64,000 nucleotides of DNA, taken from Herbidospora cretacea (GTDB lineage: Bacteria; Actinomycetota; Actinomycetes; Streptosporangiales; Streptosporangiaceae). This document shows, piece by piece, positions 8,479 through 16,842 of this stretch. The notes beneath the pieces are model-generated. The model searched no databases, had not been told where the DNA came from, and was given only the letters and a program-made list of their open reading frames with translations. The translations under genes and the position numbers were made by a program. The stretch's first letter is position 1, and each line of letters begins with the position of its first letter. Location of the stretch: the NCBI RefSeq assembly GCF_001570605.1, contig NZ_BBXG01000022.1, forward strand, positions 1-64,000, read 5' to 3'.

Positions 8479-9738
8479 GTGACTGACCTGCCAGGTCGCG
8501 AAAACGATCCTAACGAGAACCCGTTCGCCATGTTCGGCAACCCCGAGCAGATGGCCCAGGCGATGCGTCAGTTCGCCGACATGCTCTCGGCCCCACCCGG
8601 CTCAGGCCCGGTGAACTGGGAGATGGCGAAGAACATCGCCCGCCATGCCGTGGTCGCCGACGGCGGTGACCCCAGTGTGATGGAAGGGGAGAAACGCCAG
8701 ATCGTCGACGCGCTGAACCTGGCCGACCTGTGGCTCAACGAAGCCACGACGTTGCCCAGCGGCGTGTCGAACCCGCAGGCGTGGAGCCGGTCGGAGTGGA
8801 TCGAGAAGACCACCCCGATCTGGGGCCAGCTGTGCGACCCGGTGGCCGCCAAGATGGTGGAGACCATGGGCGGCAGCCTCGGCGCCGCCGGTCTTCCCGC
8901 CGAGGCCCAGGCCATGGCCGGGCCGCTGATGGGCATGCTGAAGCAGATGGGCGGCATGATGGTCGGCCAGCAGATCGGCCAGGCCCTCGGCACCCTCGCC
9001 CGTGAGGTGATCGGCACCAGCGACATCGGCCTGCCGCTGTCCGACACCGCCGCGCTGCTGCCCGGCGGGATCGCCGCGTTCAGCCAGGGGCTCGAACTGC
9101 CCGCCGAGGAGATCCGGCTCTACCTGGCCCTGCGCGAGGCGGCCCATCACCGGCTGTTCCAGCACGTGCCGTGGCTGAAGTCACACCTGCTCGGGGCGAT
9201 CGAGGAGTACGCCCGCGGCATCACCGTCGACGTGTCGGCGCTCCAGGACAAGCTCCAGGGGCTCGACATCAACGACCCGTCGCGTCTTCAGGAGATCCTG
9301 TCGGGCGGCGACCTGCTCAAGCCGGCCGAGACCGAGCGCCAGAAGGTCGCGCTGAAGCGACTGGAGACCACGCTCGCGCTGGTCGAGGGCTGGGTCGCCA
9401 CGGTGGTCGACGCCGCCGCGTCGGGCAAGCTGCCCTCGTCCGGGGCGCTGGGCGAGACCGTCCGCCGCCGCCGGGCCTCCGGCGGGCCGGCCGAGCTCAC
9501 GTTCTCCACGCTGGTCGGCCTCGAACTGCGGCCCCGGCGGCTGCGTGAGGCGGCGGCGCTGTGGAAGGCGGTCGGCGACGCGCGCGGCATCGACGAGCGC
9601 GACGCCATCTGGGGCCACCCCGACCTCATGCCGACCCCGGCCGACCTCGACAACCCCGAGGCGTTCGTGGCCGGCAAGGAGGACTTCGACCTCGGGCTGC
9701 TCAAGCTCCTCGAAGAAAACGACGACGACGACAAGTGA
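8479..9738 (+). CDS. Zinc-dependent metalloprotease-like protein (DUF2342)
   Basis: A 419-aa actinobacterial protein of the DUF2342/zincin-like family. The motif EAAHHRLFQHVPWL at about 215-230 is the family's modified zinc site, in which the order of His residues differs from classical HExxH. The mid-region Glu in VEGWV is conserved. Before it lie Met- and Gln-rich helices (GMLKQMGGMMVGQQIGQ). The start is GTG at 8479 with GAGG about 10 nt upstream. Its stop overlaps the NUDIX start (GTGA). It is divergent from the SDR gene, as Rv3195 is from Rv3194c. Proteolytic activity has not been shown for most members. Confidence 0.85.
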   Translation: MTDLPGRENDPNENPFAMFGNPEQMAQAMRQFADMLSAPPGSGPVNWEMAKNIARHAVVADGGDPSVMEGEKRQIVDALNLADLWLNEATTLPSGVSNPQAWSRSEWIEKTTPIWGQLCDPVAAKMVETMGGSLGAAGLPAEAQAMAGPLMGMLKQMGGMMVGQQIGQALGTLAREVIGTSDIGLPLSDTAALLPGGIAAFSQGLELPAEEIRLYLALREAAHHRLFQHVPWLKSHLLGAIEEYARGITVDVSALQDKLQGLDINDPSRLQEILSGGDLLKPAETERQKVALKRLETTLALVEGWVATVVDAAASGKLPSSGALGETVRRRRASGGPAELTFSTLVGLELRPRRLREAAALWKAVGDARGIDERDAIWGHPDLMPTPADLDNPEAFVAGKEDFDLGLLKLLEENDDDDK

Positions 9739-10289
9739 CCCTCCGCGACGAAGCCGCGGCGCTGCTCGCGGCCTGGACCGGCCCGACCCCCGAAGAGGAG
9801 ACGCTCCGCCAGGAGTTCCTCCGTCATCTGGCCGACCACGAGAACGGGATGTGGCGCGAGTGCGTGCCGGGGCATCTGACCGCCACGACGGCGGTGCTGT
9901 CCCATGACGGCGCCCGGGTGCTGCTCACCTTCCACCACAAGGCGAAGATGTGGCTCCCGATGGGCGGCCACTGCGAGCCGGGCGATCTGACGCTGCCCGA
10001 CGTCGCGCTGCGGGAGGCGGTCGAGGAGTCGGGCATCCCCGGCCTGACCCTGCTGCCCGGTCCGCTGGCGCTCGACCGCCACGAGGTGTGGTGTCATCCG
10101 CCGCAGTGCTGGCACCTCGACGTGGAGTTCGGCGCGGTGGCTCCCGAAGGGGCCGAGTTCGTGATCAGCGACGAGTCGCTCGCGCTCGATTGGTTCCCGG
10201 TCGACGAGATCCCGGATCCGAGCGACATGGCCACCCGGCGGCTGGCGAGCAGGGCCCGCGCCGTGCTCGCGCACAACCTTCACAATTGA
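9735..10289 (+). CDS. NUDIX hydrolase
   Basis: A 184-aa NUDIX hydrolase that would cleave a nucleoside diphosphate linked to another moiety. The NUDIX helix is visible as REAVEESG, preceded by GGHCEPGD. The start is GTG at 9735, overlapping the TGA of the DUF2342 gene by 4 nt (GTGA), so the two are translationally coupled. The N-terminal ~45 residues (Asp/Glu- and Leu-rich) resemble NUDIX proteins that act on small molecules. The substrate cannot be predicted. Confidence 0.87.
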   Translation: MTLRDEAAALLAAWTGPTPEEETLRQEFLRHLADHENGMWRECVPGHLTATTAVLSHDGARVLLTFHHKAKMWLPMGGHCEPGDLTLPDVALREAVEESGIPGLTLLPGPLALDRHEVWCHPPQCWHLDVEFGAVAPEGAEFVISDESLALDWFPVDEIPDPSDMATRRLASRARAVLAHNLHN

Positions 10290-10329
10290 CTTACACGTCC
10301 TCTGCACACCGCTGGCTAGGGTTTTCGGC

Positions 10330-11334
10330 GTGGACACTCAGGTGGGCGTCGAAGTCGGCGGGGAGATCCGCTCCCCTGCCCCCTCGCGGGGGCGCAAGCG
10401 CCGGGCGTTCGCCTGGGTGCTCGCCGGGACCAGCGTGCTGTGGGCCTTCTTCCGGCTGACCGGCATCGAGCTGACCGGTTTCGGAACGCTCCTGTCGACG
10501 GGCACGCCCTACGCGCTGCTCGGGACCGTCGTGGCCGTGCTGGTCGCGGTGCTGGCCCGCGCGCGGTGGGCCGCCGTCGCGGCGCTGGCCTCGGTGATCG
10601 GGCTGTCGCTGGTGGTCGTGCCCCGGGCGCTGCCCTCGGAGCAGCCCGTCGTCGACGGGCCGTCGCTGCGGGTGCTGTCGGTCAACATGCGCTTCGGGCG
10701 CGCCGACGTGGGGTCTCTGATGGCTCTCGTACGGTCGGCGCGCCCCGATGTGATCTCGGTGCAGGAGCTGAGCCCCCGGGCGGTCGAGGGGCTGGCGGCG
10801 GCCGGGCTGGGGTCCCTGATGCCGTACGACCATCTGGAACCCCACTACAGCGCCTCGGGGTCGGGCATCTACTCGCGGTTCCCGGTGACGCCTCTGCCGG
10901 GGTTCGCCCCCGGTGACGGGCACCGGATGCCGTACGCGAGGATCGCGGTTCCCGGCGCTCCGCCGGTCGAGCTGATCGACGTGCACACGGTCGCGCCGCT
11001 GGGGCGTGACCTGGGGCTGTGGCGCGACGGGCTGCGGTCGCTGCCCCGGCCCGACGCGGGGACGATCCGCATCCTGGCCGGCGACTACAACGCGACGCTC
11101 GACCACGCCGAGTTCCGGGCGGTGGTCGGGCAGGGCTGGGTCGACGCCGCCGACGCGACCGGCAAGGGCCTGGTCACCACCTGGCCCGCCGGACGCCGTC
11201 CGCCGCCCCTCATCACGATCGACCACGTGCTGGTGGATCCGCGCGTGGCGGTCGACCACGTCTCCATCCACGACGTGGCGGGCACCGACCACCGGGCGTT
11301 CTTCACCGCGCTGCGGCTGCCGGCCGCGCTCTAG
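10330..11334 (+). CDS. Endonuclease/exonuclease/phosphatase (EEP) family membrane protein
   Basis: A 334-aa protein. The first ~110 residues hold three hydrophobic segments behind a basic N-terminus, and the EEP domain follows at 115-330. Catalytic signatures are visible: VLSVNMRFG (Asn), SVQELSP (Glu), AGDYNATLDH (Asp/Asn) and GTDHRAFF (Asp-His). This architecture (VanJ-like) is frequent in actinomycetes and has been linked to cell-envelope phospholipid or glycopeptide-resistance functions. The catalytic domain would lie outside the membrane. The start is GTG at 10330. Confidence 0.87.
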   Translation: MDTQVGVEVGGEIRSPAPSRGRKRRAFAWVLAGTSVLWAFFRLTGIELTGFGTLLSTGTPYALLGTVVAVLVAVLARARWAAVAALASVIGLSLVVVPRALPSEQPVVDGPSLRVLSVNMRFGRADVGSLMALVRSARPDVISVQELSPRAVEGLAAAGLGSLMPYDHLEPHYSASGSGIYSRFPVTPLPGFAPGDGHRMPYARIAVPGAPPVELIDVHTVAPLGRDLGLWRDGLRSLPRPDAGTIRILAGDYNATLDHAEFRAVVGQGWVDAADATGKGLVTTWPAGRRPPPLITIDHVLVDPRVAVDHVSIHDVAGTDHRAFFTALRLPAAL

Positions 11335-11747
11335 CCCTTGCGCGGCTGGTTGAAGCGCAGCAGGTTGCCTGAGGGGTCGCGGAAGGCGCAGTCGCGGACG
11401 CCGTAGAACTGGTCGATCGGCTCCTGGAGGACCTCGGCGCCGGAGGCGGCGATCTTCTCGAAGGTGGCGTCGCAGTCGTCGGTGGAGAAGATGAGGCCGC
11501 GCAGCAGGCCCTTGGCCAGCAGCTCCGACATGGTCTCCTTGTCCTCGGCCGAGGCGCCGGGGTCGGCCAGCGGCGGTTCGAGCACGATCTCCACGTCGGG
11601 CTGGGACGGCGGGCCGACGGTGACCCATCGCATGCCCTCGTAGGAGACGTCGTTGCGGACTTCCAGACCGAGCACGTCGCGGTAGAAGGCGAGCGCGGTG
11701 TCGTGGTCGTCGACGGCGATGAAGCACGTGCGGAGTTTGATGTCCAT
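11331..11747 (-). CDS. VOC family (glyoxalase/bleomycin-resistance fold) protein
   Basis: A 138-aa single VOC module pair. N-terminal CFIAVDDHDTALAFYRDVLGL and C-terminal RDPSGNLLRFNQP are typical of metal-dependent VOC proteins, the first carrying the His and the last the Arg/Phe signature. The start is ATG at 11747; a GTG at 11756 is also possible. It lies 10 nt downstream of a short AraC-type regulator in the same direction, a common pair in actinomycetes in which the regulator controls the VOC protein. The substrate is unknown. The stop overlaps the convergent EEP gene by 4 nt. Confidence 0.88.
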   Translation of the reverse strand: MDIKLRTCFIAVDDHDTALAFYRDVLGLEVRNDVSYEGMRWVTVGPPSQPDVEIVLEPPLADPGASAEDKETMSELLAKGLLRGLIFSTDDCDATFEKIAASGAEVLQEPIDQFYGVRDCAFRDPSGNLLRFNQPRKG

Positions 11748-11757
11748 GCGTCTCACG

Positions 11758-12177
11758 CTACGGCGCGGCCGGTGACTTGGCTTCTCCGTTCCTGACCGGC
11801 CTGGTGTAGATCTTCGCGATGCAGGGCGGGATGGCGGCGGCGTCGTCGTGGGAGCGGGCGCGGTAGGCGCTGGGGCTCTCCCCGACCAGCTCGGTGAAGC
11901 GGGAGCTGAAGGAGCCGAGCGACGTACAGCCGACGGCGAAGCAGACCTCGGTGACCGACAGCACCCCGGCCCGCAGCAGCGCCTTGGCGCGCTCTATCCG
12001 GCGGGTCATCAGGTAGCTGTAGGGCGTCTCGCCGAAGGCGGCCCGGAAGCTGCGGGAGAAGTGGCCCGGCGACATGAGCGCGGCCTGCGCGAGGGCGGGG
12101 ACGTCGAGGGGCTCGGCGTAGTCTCGGTCCATCATGTCGCGGACCCTGCGCAGGCGGACCAGGTCGTCGCGGTTCAC
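11758..12177 (-). CDS. AraC family transcriptional regulator, DNA-binding domain only
   Basis: A 139-aa protein that is almost entirely an AraC-type double helix-turn-helix: MSPGHFSRSFRAAFGETPYSYL in the first half and VCFAVGCTSLGSFSSRFTELVGESP in the second, split here by MTRRIERAKALL. No ligand-binding domain precedes it, as in the SoxS/Rob-like short regulators. The start is GTG at 12177, overlapping the stop of the upstream gene by 4 nt (GTGA). It probably regulates its own operon, including the VOC gene 10 nt downstream. Confidence 0.9.
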   Translation of the reverse strand: MNRDDLVRLRRVRDMMDRDYAEPLDVPALAQAALMSPGHFSRSFRAAFGETPYSYLMTRRIERAKALLRAGVLSVTEVCFAVGCTSLGSFSSRFTELVGESPSAYRARSHDDAAAIPPCIAKIYTRPVRNGEAKSPAAP

Positions 12178-12758
12178 GCCATCACCAGGGCCCGGGTGGA
12201 GTCCCAGCCCTCCAGGCCCGGGTCGAGGCGGGCGATGTCGGCGGGGGTGCGGAGCCGGTGCCAGCCCGGCCCGGTGGCGATCTTGCGTGGGCCCGGGGCC
12301 TGGGCGCGCAGCGCCTTGACGATCTCCGGGTGGTCGACGTCGAGGGTCGCCCAATCGGGGAACGGCAGGTGGGCGGCGACCGCGACGGCTCCCCCGTTGT
12401 CGGCCGGGCAGACGGCGATCTCGGCGCGGCCGAGCTCGCGGAAGAGCTTGCCGATCAGCAGCGGCGGCAGGTCGGGCGCGTCGCCGCAGACCACGACCGC
12501 CTGGTCGGCGGGCGGGAGGGCGGCGAAGGCCCGGTCGGCGGAGTCGACGGAGATCACCGGCGTGCCCGGCCAGGCGATCTCCTCCAAACCTGGAACTCCA
12601 ACCGCTATGATCACTGGGGTGACCAGGTCGAGCCCGGCGACCATCTCGTAGGTGTCCTCGGCCACCGCGCGCAGGAACTCGTCGCGGCCGACACCCGGCG
12701 GGGCGGCGTCGCCGGTCGACGGGGTCACCAGCACGGCGACCAGCCGGTCGGTCAACAC
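12174..12758 (-). CDS. Nucleotidyltransferase-like hypothetical protein
   Basis: A 194-aa soluble protein without a firm family. The order VVVCGDAPDLPPLLIGKLF, then CPADNGGAVAVA, then a C-terminal TPADIARLDP resembles DUF2064/CofC-like nucleotidyltransferase folds, where GDxPxL is the metal-binding segment. The N-terminus (RLVAVLVTPSTGD) would form the first beta-strand. The start overlaps the stop of the metallopeptidase gene by 7 nt, and its own stop overlaps the AraC start, so it belongs to a tight leftward operon. Sugar or cofactor nucleotidyl transfer is an inference from the fold resemblance only. Confidence 0.55.
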   Translation of the reverse strand: MLTDRLVAVLVTPSTGDAAPPGVGRDEFLRAVAEDTYEMVAGLDLVTPVIIAVGVPGLEEIAWPGTPVISVDSADRAFAALPPADQAVVVCGDAPDLPPLLIGKLFRELGRAEIAVCPADNGGAVAVAAHLPFPDWATLDVDHPEIVKALRAQAPGPRKIATGPGWHRLRTPADIARLDPGLEGWDSTRALVMA

Positions 12759-13267
12759 TCCTCCGGGGTGCCGCTGGCGGCCATGGAGAAACCCTCCAGG
12801 AAACCGCGCGCGCGTTCGGCCTTGGGGTAACGTTCGACCAGCGCCCAGAAGCGAGGGCCGTGACTCGGCACCAGCAGGTGCACCAGCTCATGCATGATCA
12901 CGTAGTCTACGACCCACGCGGGCATACCCCGGAGTCTCACCGACAGCCGGATCGTGCCATGATCTGGAGTGCATGACCCCCATCGGTGGAGCTGGTTCTC
13001 GACCCAGCGGACACTCGACGGCGCGGCCCTGCCGTCCAGATACCGAGCCGACAGTTCCCGCGCGCGATCGAGCAGGTCGTCGTCGCTGGGTCTTTTACGC
13101 TGCTCCTTCGCCGCCAGGCGTTCGAGCATGCGGCGTACCCACTGCTCCTCGTCGGTCGTGCTCAGACCGGCAGGCAGCAGCACGATGGTTTTGTCTCCAT
13201 CGCGGTACGCGGAAACGGTTCGCCGCCGACGTGCGCTCCGACGAACCTCGACTGTCTCGGGGGGCAC
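12752..13267 (-). CDS. M48 family / YgjP-like metallopeptidase (WLM type)
   Basis: A protein of about 171 aa with the zinc-binding motif HELVHLLVPSHGPRFWALV, the extended HExxH plus downstream His/Glu pattern of YgjP/DUF45 proteins. ENQLHRWGSCTPDHGTIRLS is the family signature. The start is uncertain: GTG at 13267 (VPPETVEVRRS) best matches the usual N-terminus, while the frame can extend to TTG at 13330 with no visible ribosome site for either. It is divergent from the ThiF-like gene. The cellular role is unknown. Confidence 0.83.
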   Translation of the reverse strand: MPPETVEVRRSARRRRTVSAYRDGDKTIVLLPAGLSTTDEEQWVRRMLERLAAKEQRKRPSDDDLLDRARELSARYLDGRAAPSSVRWVENQLHRWGSCTPDHGTIRLSVRLRGMPAWVVDYVIMHELVHLLVPSHGPRFWALVERYPKAERARGFLEGFSMAASGTPEEC

Positions 13268-13649
13268 ATATGCACGGTACTCGACACGCGCGGAATTCCA
13301 CAGGGGGTCAACGGCGTTCCCGCTGGTCAATCAACGTTTCCCGCATGTTAAGCCGACACACTGGCCACGTTGGTCATCCGTAGGACCGCTGGTGAGAGCG
13401 CCGGGAAAGGCCGATGCGCACCAGGTTTCCCCTGTTAAGGGGGCAACGGACGGTTATGGCCAGATGCCGAAACGCAAACTTTTTTCCTTTACGGCTCCGC
13501 CCGCCCGGCCCCGGCCGCCGTCTCCGGCCGCGCCCCGCATCCGGCGCCGACCGGCCGCGCCCGCTCCGGTTCCGGAGCGTCGGAAGGGTTATCCACAGGC
13601 GGCTCGAAAGCCTCTCGGCGGGTGCGCGGGGTATGACAGTTTCCCCGCC
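13268..13649. other. Divergent intergenic region
   Basis: These 382 bp separate the leftward metallopeptidase gene from the rightward ThiF-like gene. They contain an A/T-rich patch in an otherwise GC-rich sequence (13480-13495, with a run of T) that may hold promoter elements. No RNA gene or repeat was recognised. The longest open frames continue the neighbouring genes past their likely starts and have no family character. Confidence 0.5.
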
Positions 13650-14771
13650 ATGACACCACTGCTGGGCATGGCCAGCCGTCCGAGAGTGAAGCCCGCCATC
13701 GGGGTCGCGGCGCGCGACGAGGAGACGCTCCAGTTCGGCCTGCACCCCGCGCGGGCGGTCCTGCTGACCGGGCTCGACGAGCGGGCGCGGCGTTTCGTGG
13801 CCGCCCTCGACGGCACACGGACGCTGGCGCAGGCCGTCGCCGGGTCCGGGCTCGACGAGACGACCGCCACCCGGATCATCGAACTCCTCGCCGGCCGGGG
13901 CCTGCTCGACGACGTCTCGGGCCCCGCGCCGCTGACCTCGCTCAGCCGGGAGGAGCGCGACCGGTTCAGGCCCGACCTGGAGGCACTGTCGCTCCCGCCC
14001 ACCGTCTACGAACTCCCCGCCGACCAGACAGCCCCTCCGGCGGCCCTGGACGGCGGCCTGAGGGCCTTTACCGCCCGACAAGGGTCATATGTCCGGATTT
14101 ATGGCGGAGGCCGGATAGGGGCCCGTGTGGCCGCCCTGCTCGCGGCGGCCGGGGTCGGGCGGATCTGCGTCCTCGACCCCGAACCCGCGCGGCCCGAAGA
14201 CGTGGTCCCGGGCGGGCTCGGCTGGGAACACGTCGGCAGGCCCCGCGAGGAGGGCGCGGTCAAGGTGGCCTCCACGGTGGCGCCGAGCGTCACGGCCTGG
14301 GAGGGGCGGGCCGCCGCCGGGCTGATGGACGGCGCGGCCACCCCCGACATGGTCGTGCTGGCTCCCGTCGGGGCGGCCGATCCGCTGCTGGCCCACGACC
14401 TCACCACGCTGGGCATCCCCCACCTCCTGGCCACCTGCGCCGAGGGATGCGGTTCGGTGGGGCCGGTGGTGGTCCCGGGGAGGTCGCCGTGCCTGGGCTG
14501 CATCGAGCTGACCCGGCGCGACCGCGATCCGGGCTGGCCGACGGTCCGGGCGGCCATCCGGGCGCAGACCGGATGCGACACCGTCACCTCGGGTCTCGTC
14601 GCGGGTCAGGCGGCCGGCCACGTGCTCGCGTTCCTCGACGGACGCGGCGTCGACGCGATCGGGACGGCGGAGATCCTGCCGGATTTACAGTGGCGGCGCC
14701 GGGTGTGGCCGCGTCATCCCCGATGCCGTTGTAGTCGAAACGACCAGGCTGGGCTAACAATGGTCGCGTGA
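13650..14771 (+). CDS. ThiF/E1-like protein, TOMM leader-binding type
   Basis: A 373-aa protein. The first ~130 residues look like a winged-helix domain (residues 30-75, LDERARRFVAALDGTRTLAQ), and the rest is a Rossmann E1-like domain (VRIYGGGRIGARVAALLAAAGVGR). Near the C-terminus are a CLGC pair and a CRC motif that could bind zinc. The canonical adenylation signature (DxDxVxxSNLxRQ) is degraded to LDPEPARPEDVVPGG, as in the pseudo-E1 proteins that bind RiPP precursor leaders. No precursor peptide or cyclodehydratase lies nearby. The start is ATG at 13650, with ATG 13668 as alternative; neither has a strong ribosome site. Its stop overlaps the next gene. Confidence 0.78.
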   Translation: MTPLLGMASRPRVKPAIGVAARDEETLQFGLHPARAVLLTGLDERARRFVAALDGTRTLAQAVAGSGLDETTATRIIELLAGRGLLDDVSGPAPLTSLSREERDRFRPDLEALSLPPTVYELPADQTAPPAALDGGLRAFTARQGSYVRIYGGGRIGARVAALLAAAGVGRICVLDPEPARPEDVVPGGLGWEHVGRPREEGAVKVASTVAPSVTAWEGRAAAGLMDGAATPDMVVLAPVGAADPLLAHDLTTLGIPHLLATCAEGCGSVGPVVVPGRSPCLGCIELTRRDRDPGWPTVRAAIRAQTGCDTVTSGLVAGQAAGHVLAFLDGRGVDAIGTAEILPDLQWRRRVWPRHPRCRCSRNDQAGLTMVA

Positions 14772-16081
14772 GTGACCTTCCGCGCAACGCCGTGACGCGC
14801 TCGGCGAAGCTGGCGGCCCTGCCCCTGGGGTTCGCTGGGCGCACCGCTCTCGGCCTGGGGAAACGGATCGGCGGGAAATCCGCGGAAATCGTCGCCCAGG
14901 AGATCCAGGACCGTACCGCGGCGCAGATTTTCAAGATTCTCGGTGAGCTCAAGGGCGGGGCGATGAAGCTCGGCCAGGCTCTGTCGATCTTCGAGGCGGC
15001 GCTGCCGAGCGAGATCGCCGGGCCCTACCGAGCCACCCTGACCAAACTCCAGGACGCCGCGCCCCCGCTGCCCGCCGCGACCGTGCATCGGGTGCTGGCC
15101 GAGGAACTGGGGGCCGACTGGCGGGAGAACTTCCTCTCCTTCGACGACCGGCCGGCCGCCGCCGCCTCGATCGGGCAGGTCCACCGGGCGGTCTGGCACG
15201 ACGGCCGCGAGGTCGCCGTGAAGATCCAGTATCCCGGGGCCGGGAAGGCGCTGATCGCCGACTTCAACCAGCTCGCCCGGCTGGGGAAGATGTTCGGGGC
15301 GCTGCTGCCGGGGCTCGACGTCAAGGCGGTGCTGGCCGAGCTGAAGGACCGGGTGGTCGAGGAGCTCGACTACTTCCTGGAGGCCGAGGCGCAGCACGCC
15401 TTCGCGGTCGGCTTCAAGGACGACCCCGACTTCCGCGTCCCCGACGTGATCGCGGCCAACGAGCACGTCCTGGTGACCGAGTGGATCGACGGCACCCCCC
15501 TGTCGAAGGTGATCACCGACGGCACCCCCGAGGAGCGCGACCGGGCCGGCCTGCTGCTGACCCGGTTCCTGTTCAGCTCTCCCGCCCGGGTGGGGATGCT
15601 GCACGCCGACCCGCACCCCGGGAACTTCCGCATGCTGCCCGACGGGCGGCTGGGGGTGCTCGACTTCGGCGCGGTCAACCGCCTGCCCGACGGCTATCCG
15701 CCGGTGTTCGGCCGCCTGGTGCGGATCTTCAACCAGGGCGACATGGAGACGGTCGTCGAGGGCCTGCGCGAAGAGGGCTTCATCCGCCCCCACATCGACG
15801 TCGACACCGAGGCGCTCCGGGCCTTCCTCGCCCCCTACGTCGAGCCGACCCAGGTCGAGGAGTTCACCTTCAGCCGGGCGTGGCTCCAGGCCCAGGCCGC
15901 CAGCGCCACCGACCTCCGCTCGACCAACGTGGTCCGCCAGCTGAACCTGCCCGCGACCTATGTCCTGATCCACCGCGTCCACGCGGCGGGCGTGGGCGTG
16001 CTCTGCCAGCTCGGCACCACCGCCCGCTTCCGCGACGAGGTCGCGACCTGGGTCCCCGGCTTCACCGACGAGACCGACTGA
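14768..16081 (+). CDS. ABC1/UbiB-family atypical kinase
   Basis: A 437-aa protein of the AarF/ABC1 family. Signatures are present in order: the KxGQ motif as GGAMKLGQALSIF (about 57-69), the Ala-rich loop AAASIGQVHRA, the ATP-site Lys in VAVKIQYPG, VTEWIDGTPL, the catalytic HADPHPGNFRM and LDFGAVNRL (DFG). UbiB-type proteins are ATPases linked to isoprenoid lipid (quinone) metabolism; the actinobacterial copy's role is less clear. The start is GTG at 14768, 4 nt inside the end of the ThiF-like gene (GTGA), so the two are coupled. A strong terminator follows at 16166-16211. Confidence 0.92.
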   Translation: MSDLPRNAVTRSAKLAALPLGFAGRTALGLGKRIGGKSAEIVAQEIQDRTAAQIFKILGELKGGAMKLGQALSIFEAALPSEIAGPYRATLTKLQDAAPPLPAATVHRVLAEELGADWRENFLSFDDRPAAAASIGQVHRAVWHDGREVAVKIQYPGAGKALIADFNQLARLGKMFGALLPGLDVKAVLAELKDRVVEELDYFLEAEAQHAFAVGFKDDPDFRVPDVIAANEHVLVTEWIDGTPLSKVITDGTPEERDRAGLLLTRFLFSSPARVGMLHADPHPGNFRMLPDGRLGVLDFGAVNRLPDGYPPVFGRLVRIFNQGDMETVVEGLREEGFIRPHIDVDTEALRAFLAPYVEPTQVEEFTFSRAWLQAQAASATDLRSTNVVRQLNLPATYVLIHRVHAAGVGVLCQLGTTARFRDEVATWVPGFTDETD

Positions 16082-16165
16082 GGACGAAAGCCTGGGGGAA
16101 GCCGCGCTTCTCGTCCTCGCTCGGCGCGATGACCAGCCGCGCGAGTCCGTCATGGCCGTGAGCAT

Positions 16166-16211
16166 GCAGAAAGGCCCGGGTGTGTAGTGGTACACCCGGG
16201 CCTTTTTCTGC
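16166..16211 (+). terminator. Bidirectional intrinsic terminator
   Basis: A long stem (GCAGAAAGGCCCGGGTGT with its complement, 8-nt loop) ends in TTTTTCTG on the plus strand and has an A-rich 5' side. It lies 85 nt after the ABC1 kinase stop and 10 nt from the end of the convergent small gene at 16221, so it can stop transcription from both sides. Confidence 0.92.
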
Positions 16212-16220
16212 AAGTGGCCG

Positions 16221-16403
16221 TTAGAGCCTCGACAGGGCCGCCTGGAGGGCGGCGGTCGCGCGGGCGGCTCGTTCACGCGCTTTGTTCGCGTTCGCTACCC
16301 GGCTGGCGAGGCGGTGCTCCGCGGCTTCCCGCTGGAGCCCTCGTATTCGCTCATCTACCAGTTCCTGGAAGAAATGTGGCGCCGAGGTGGTGTGGAAGGT
16401 CAT
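16221..16403 (-). CDS. Small hypothetical protein, 60 aa
   Basis: A short, wholly helical, Arg/Ala-rich protein (RIRGLQREAAEHRL, NANKARERAARATAAL), basic and soluble. ATG at 16403 is preceded by AAGAGAAG at proper spacing. It starts 50 nt downstream of the whiB7 stop in the same direction and ends at the bidirectional terminator, so it probably shares the whiB7 transcript. I do not recognise the family. Being in the WhiB7 operon suggests antibiotic-stress control, which is inference. Confidence 0.65.
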   Translation of the reverse strand: MTFHTTSAPHFFQELVDERIRGLQREAAEHRLASRVANANKARERAARATAALQAALSRL

Positions 16404-16453
16404 CGGACTTCTCTTTTCTGTGGCTGTTCGTCGGTCGGGTGGTGAATTCGTCG

Positions 16454-16717
16454 TCAGAGCGGGAGCGGGGTCTTCCGCGGACGGCCACGGGGCCGCTTGC
16501 GCGGAACGACAGTGCCTCGCAGGATCAGCTCGCCGCCCCAGACACCCCAGGGCTCCTCACGCTCGAGGGCCCGGGCCAGGCAGGTCTCCCTGATGGGGCA
16601 GCCGCCGCAGAGCGCCTTCGCGAACTCGACGTCTTCGGGAGACTCGGCGAACCAGAGGTCGGGGTCGGTACGACAGGGGATCTCGGCTTCGATCAGGTCC
16701 ATGACCGGGGCCGCCAT
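16454..16717 (-). CDS. whiB7: WhiB7 transcriptional regulator
   Basis: An 87-aa Wbl protein. Four iron-sulfur cysteines (Cys15, Cys37, Cys40, Cys46), the turn WGVWGGE (57-63) and a C-terminal AT-hook RPRGRPRK (75-82) identify it as WhiB7, the activator of intrinsic antibiotic resistance that binds sigma-A region 4 and AT-rich DNA upstream of the -35. The start is ATG at 16717 with AGAGGTG upstream. A longer frame upstream is non-coding leader. The leader contains a uORF, a terminator and a candidate autoregulated promoter, listed separately. Confidence 0.95.
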   Translation of the reverse strand: MAAPVMDLIEAEIPCRTDPDLWFAESPEDVEFAKALCGGCPIRETCLARALEREEPWGVWGGELILRGTVVPRKRPRGRPRKTPLPL

Positions 16718-16779
16718 CTGCGTCACCTCTTTGTGAATCGGGTTGGTCGTTTTGTCCTCTGCAGTGGGGGGATTCGAGG

Positions 16780-16825
16780 CCGGAAAACAAGAAGGCCGCG
16801 GATCCTGTGTGGGGATCCGCGGCCT
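16780..16825 (-). terminator. whiB7 leader terminator (attenuator)
   Basis: On the minus strand a perfect 13-bp GC-rich stem (AGGCCGCGGATCC, 16793-16805, with 16813-16825; 7-nt loop) is followed by TCTTGTTTTCC. It lies between the leader ORF stop (16843) and whiB7 (16717). Premature termination in the leader, relieved when ribosomes stall, is the established mode of whiB7 induction in mycobacteria and Streptomyces; this hairpin fits that role. Confidence 0.85.
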
Positions 16826-16842
16826 GGAGGCTGATTGACCGG

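Noticed and set aside
14568-14771. RiPP biosynthesis cluster around the ThiF-like gene
   Set aside because: No short precursor peptide, cyclodehydratase or exporter was found within several kb; the gene alone does not make a cluster.
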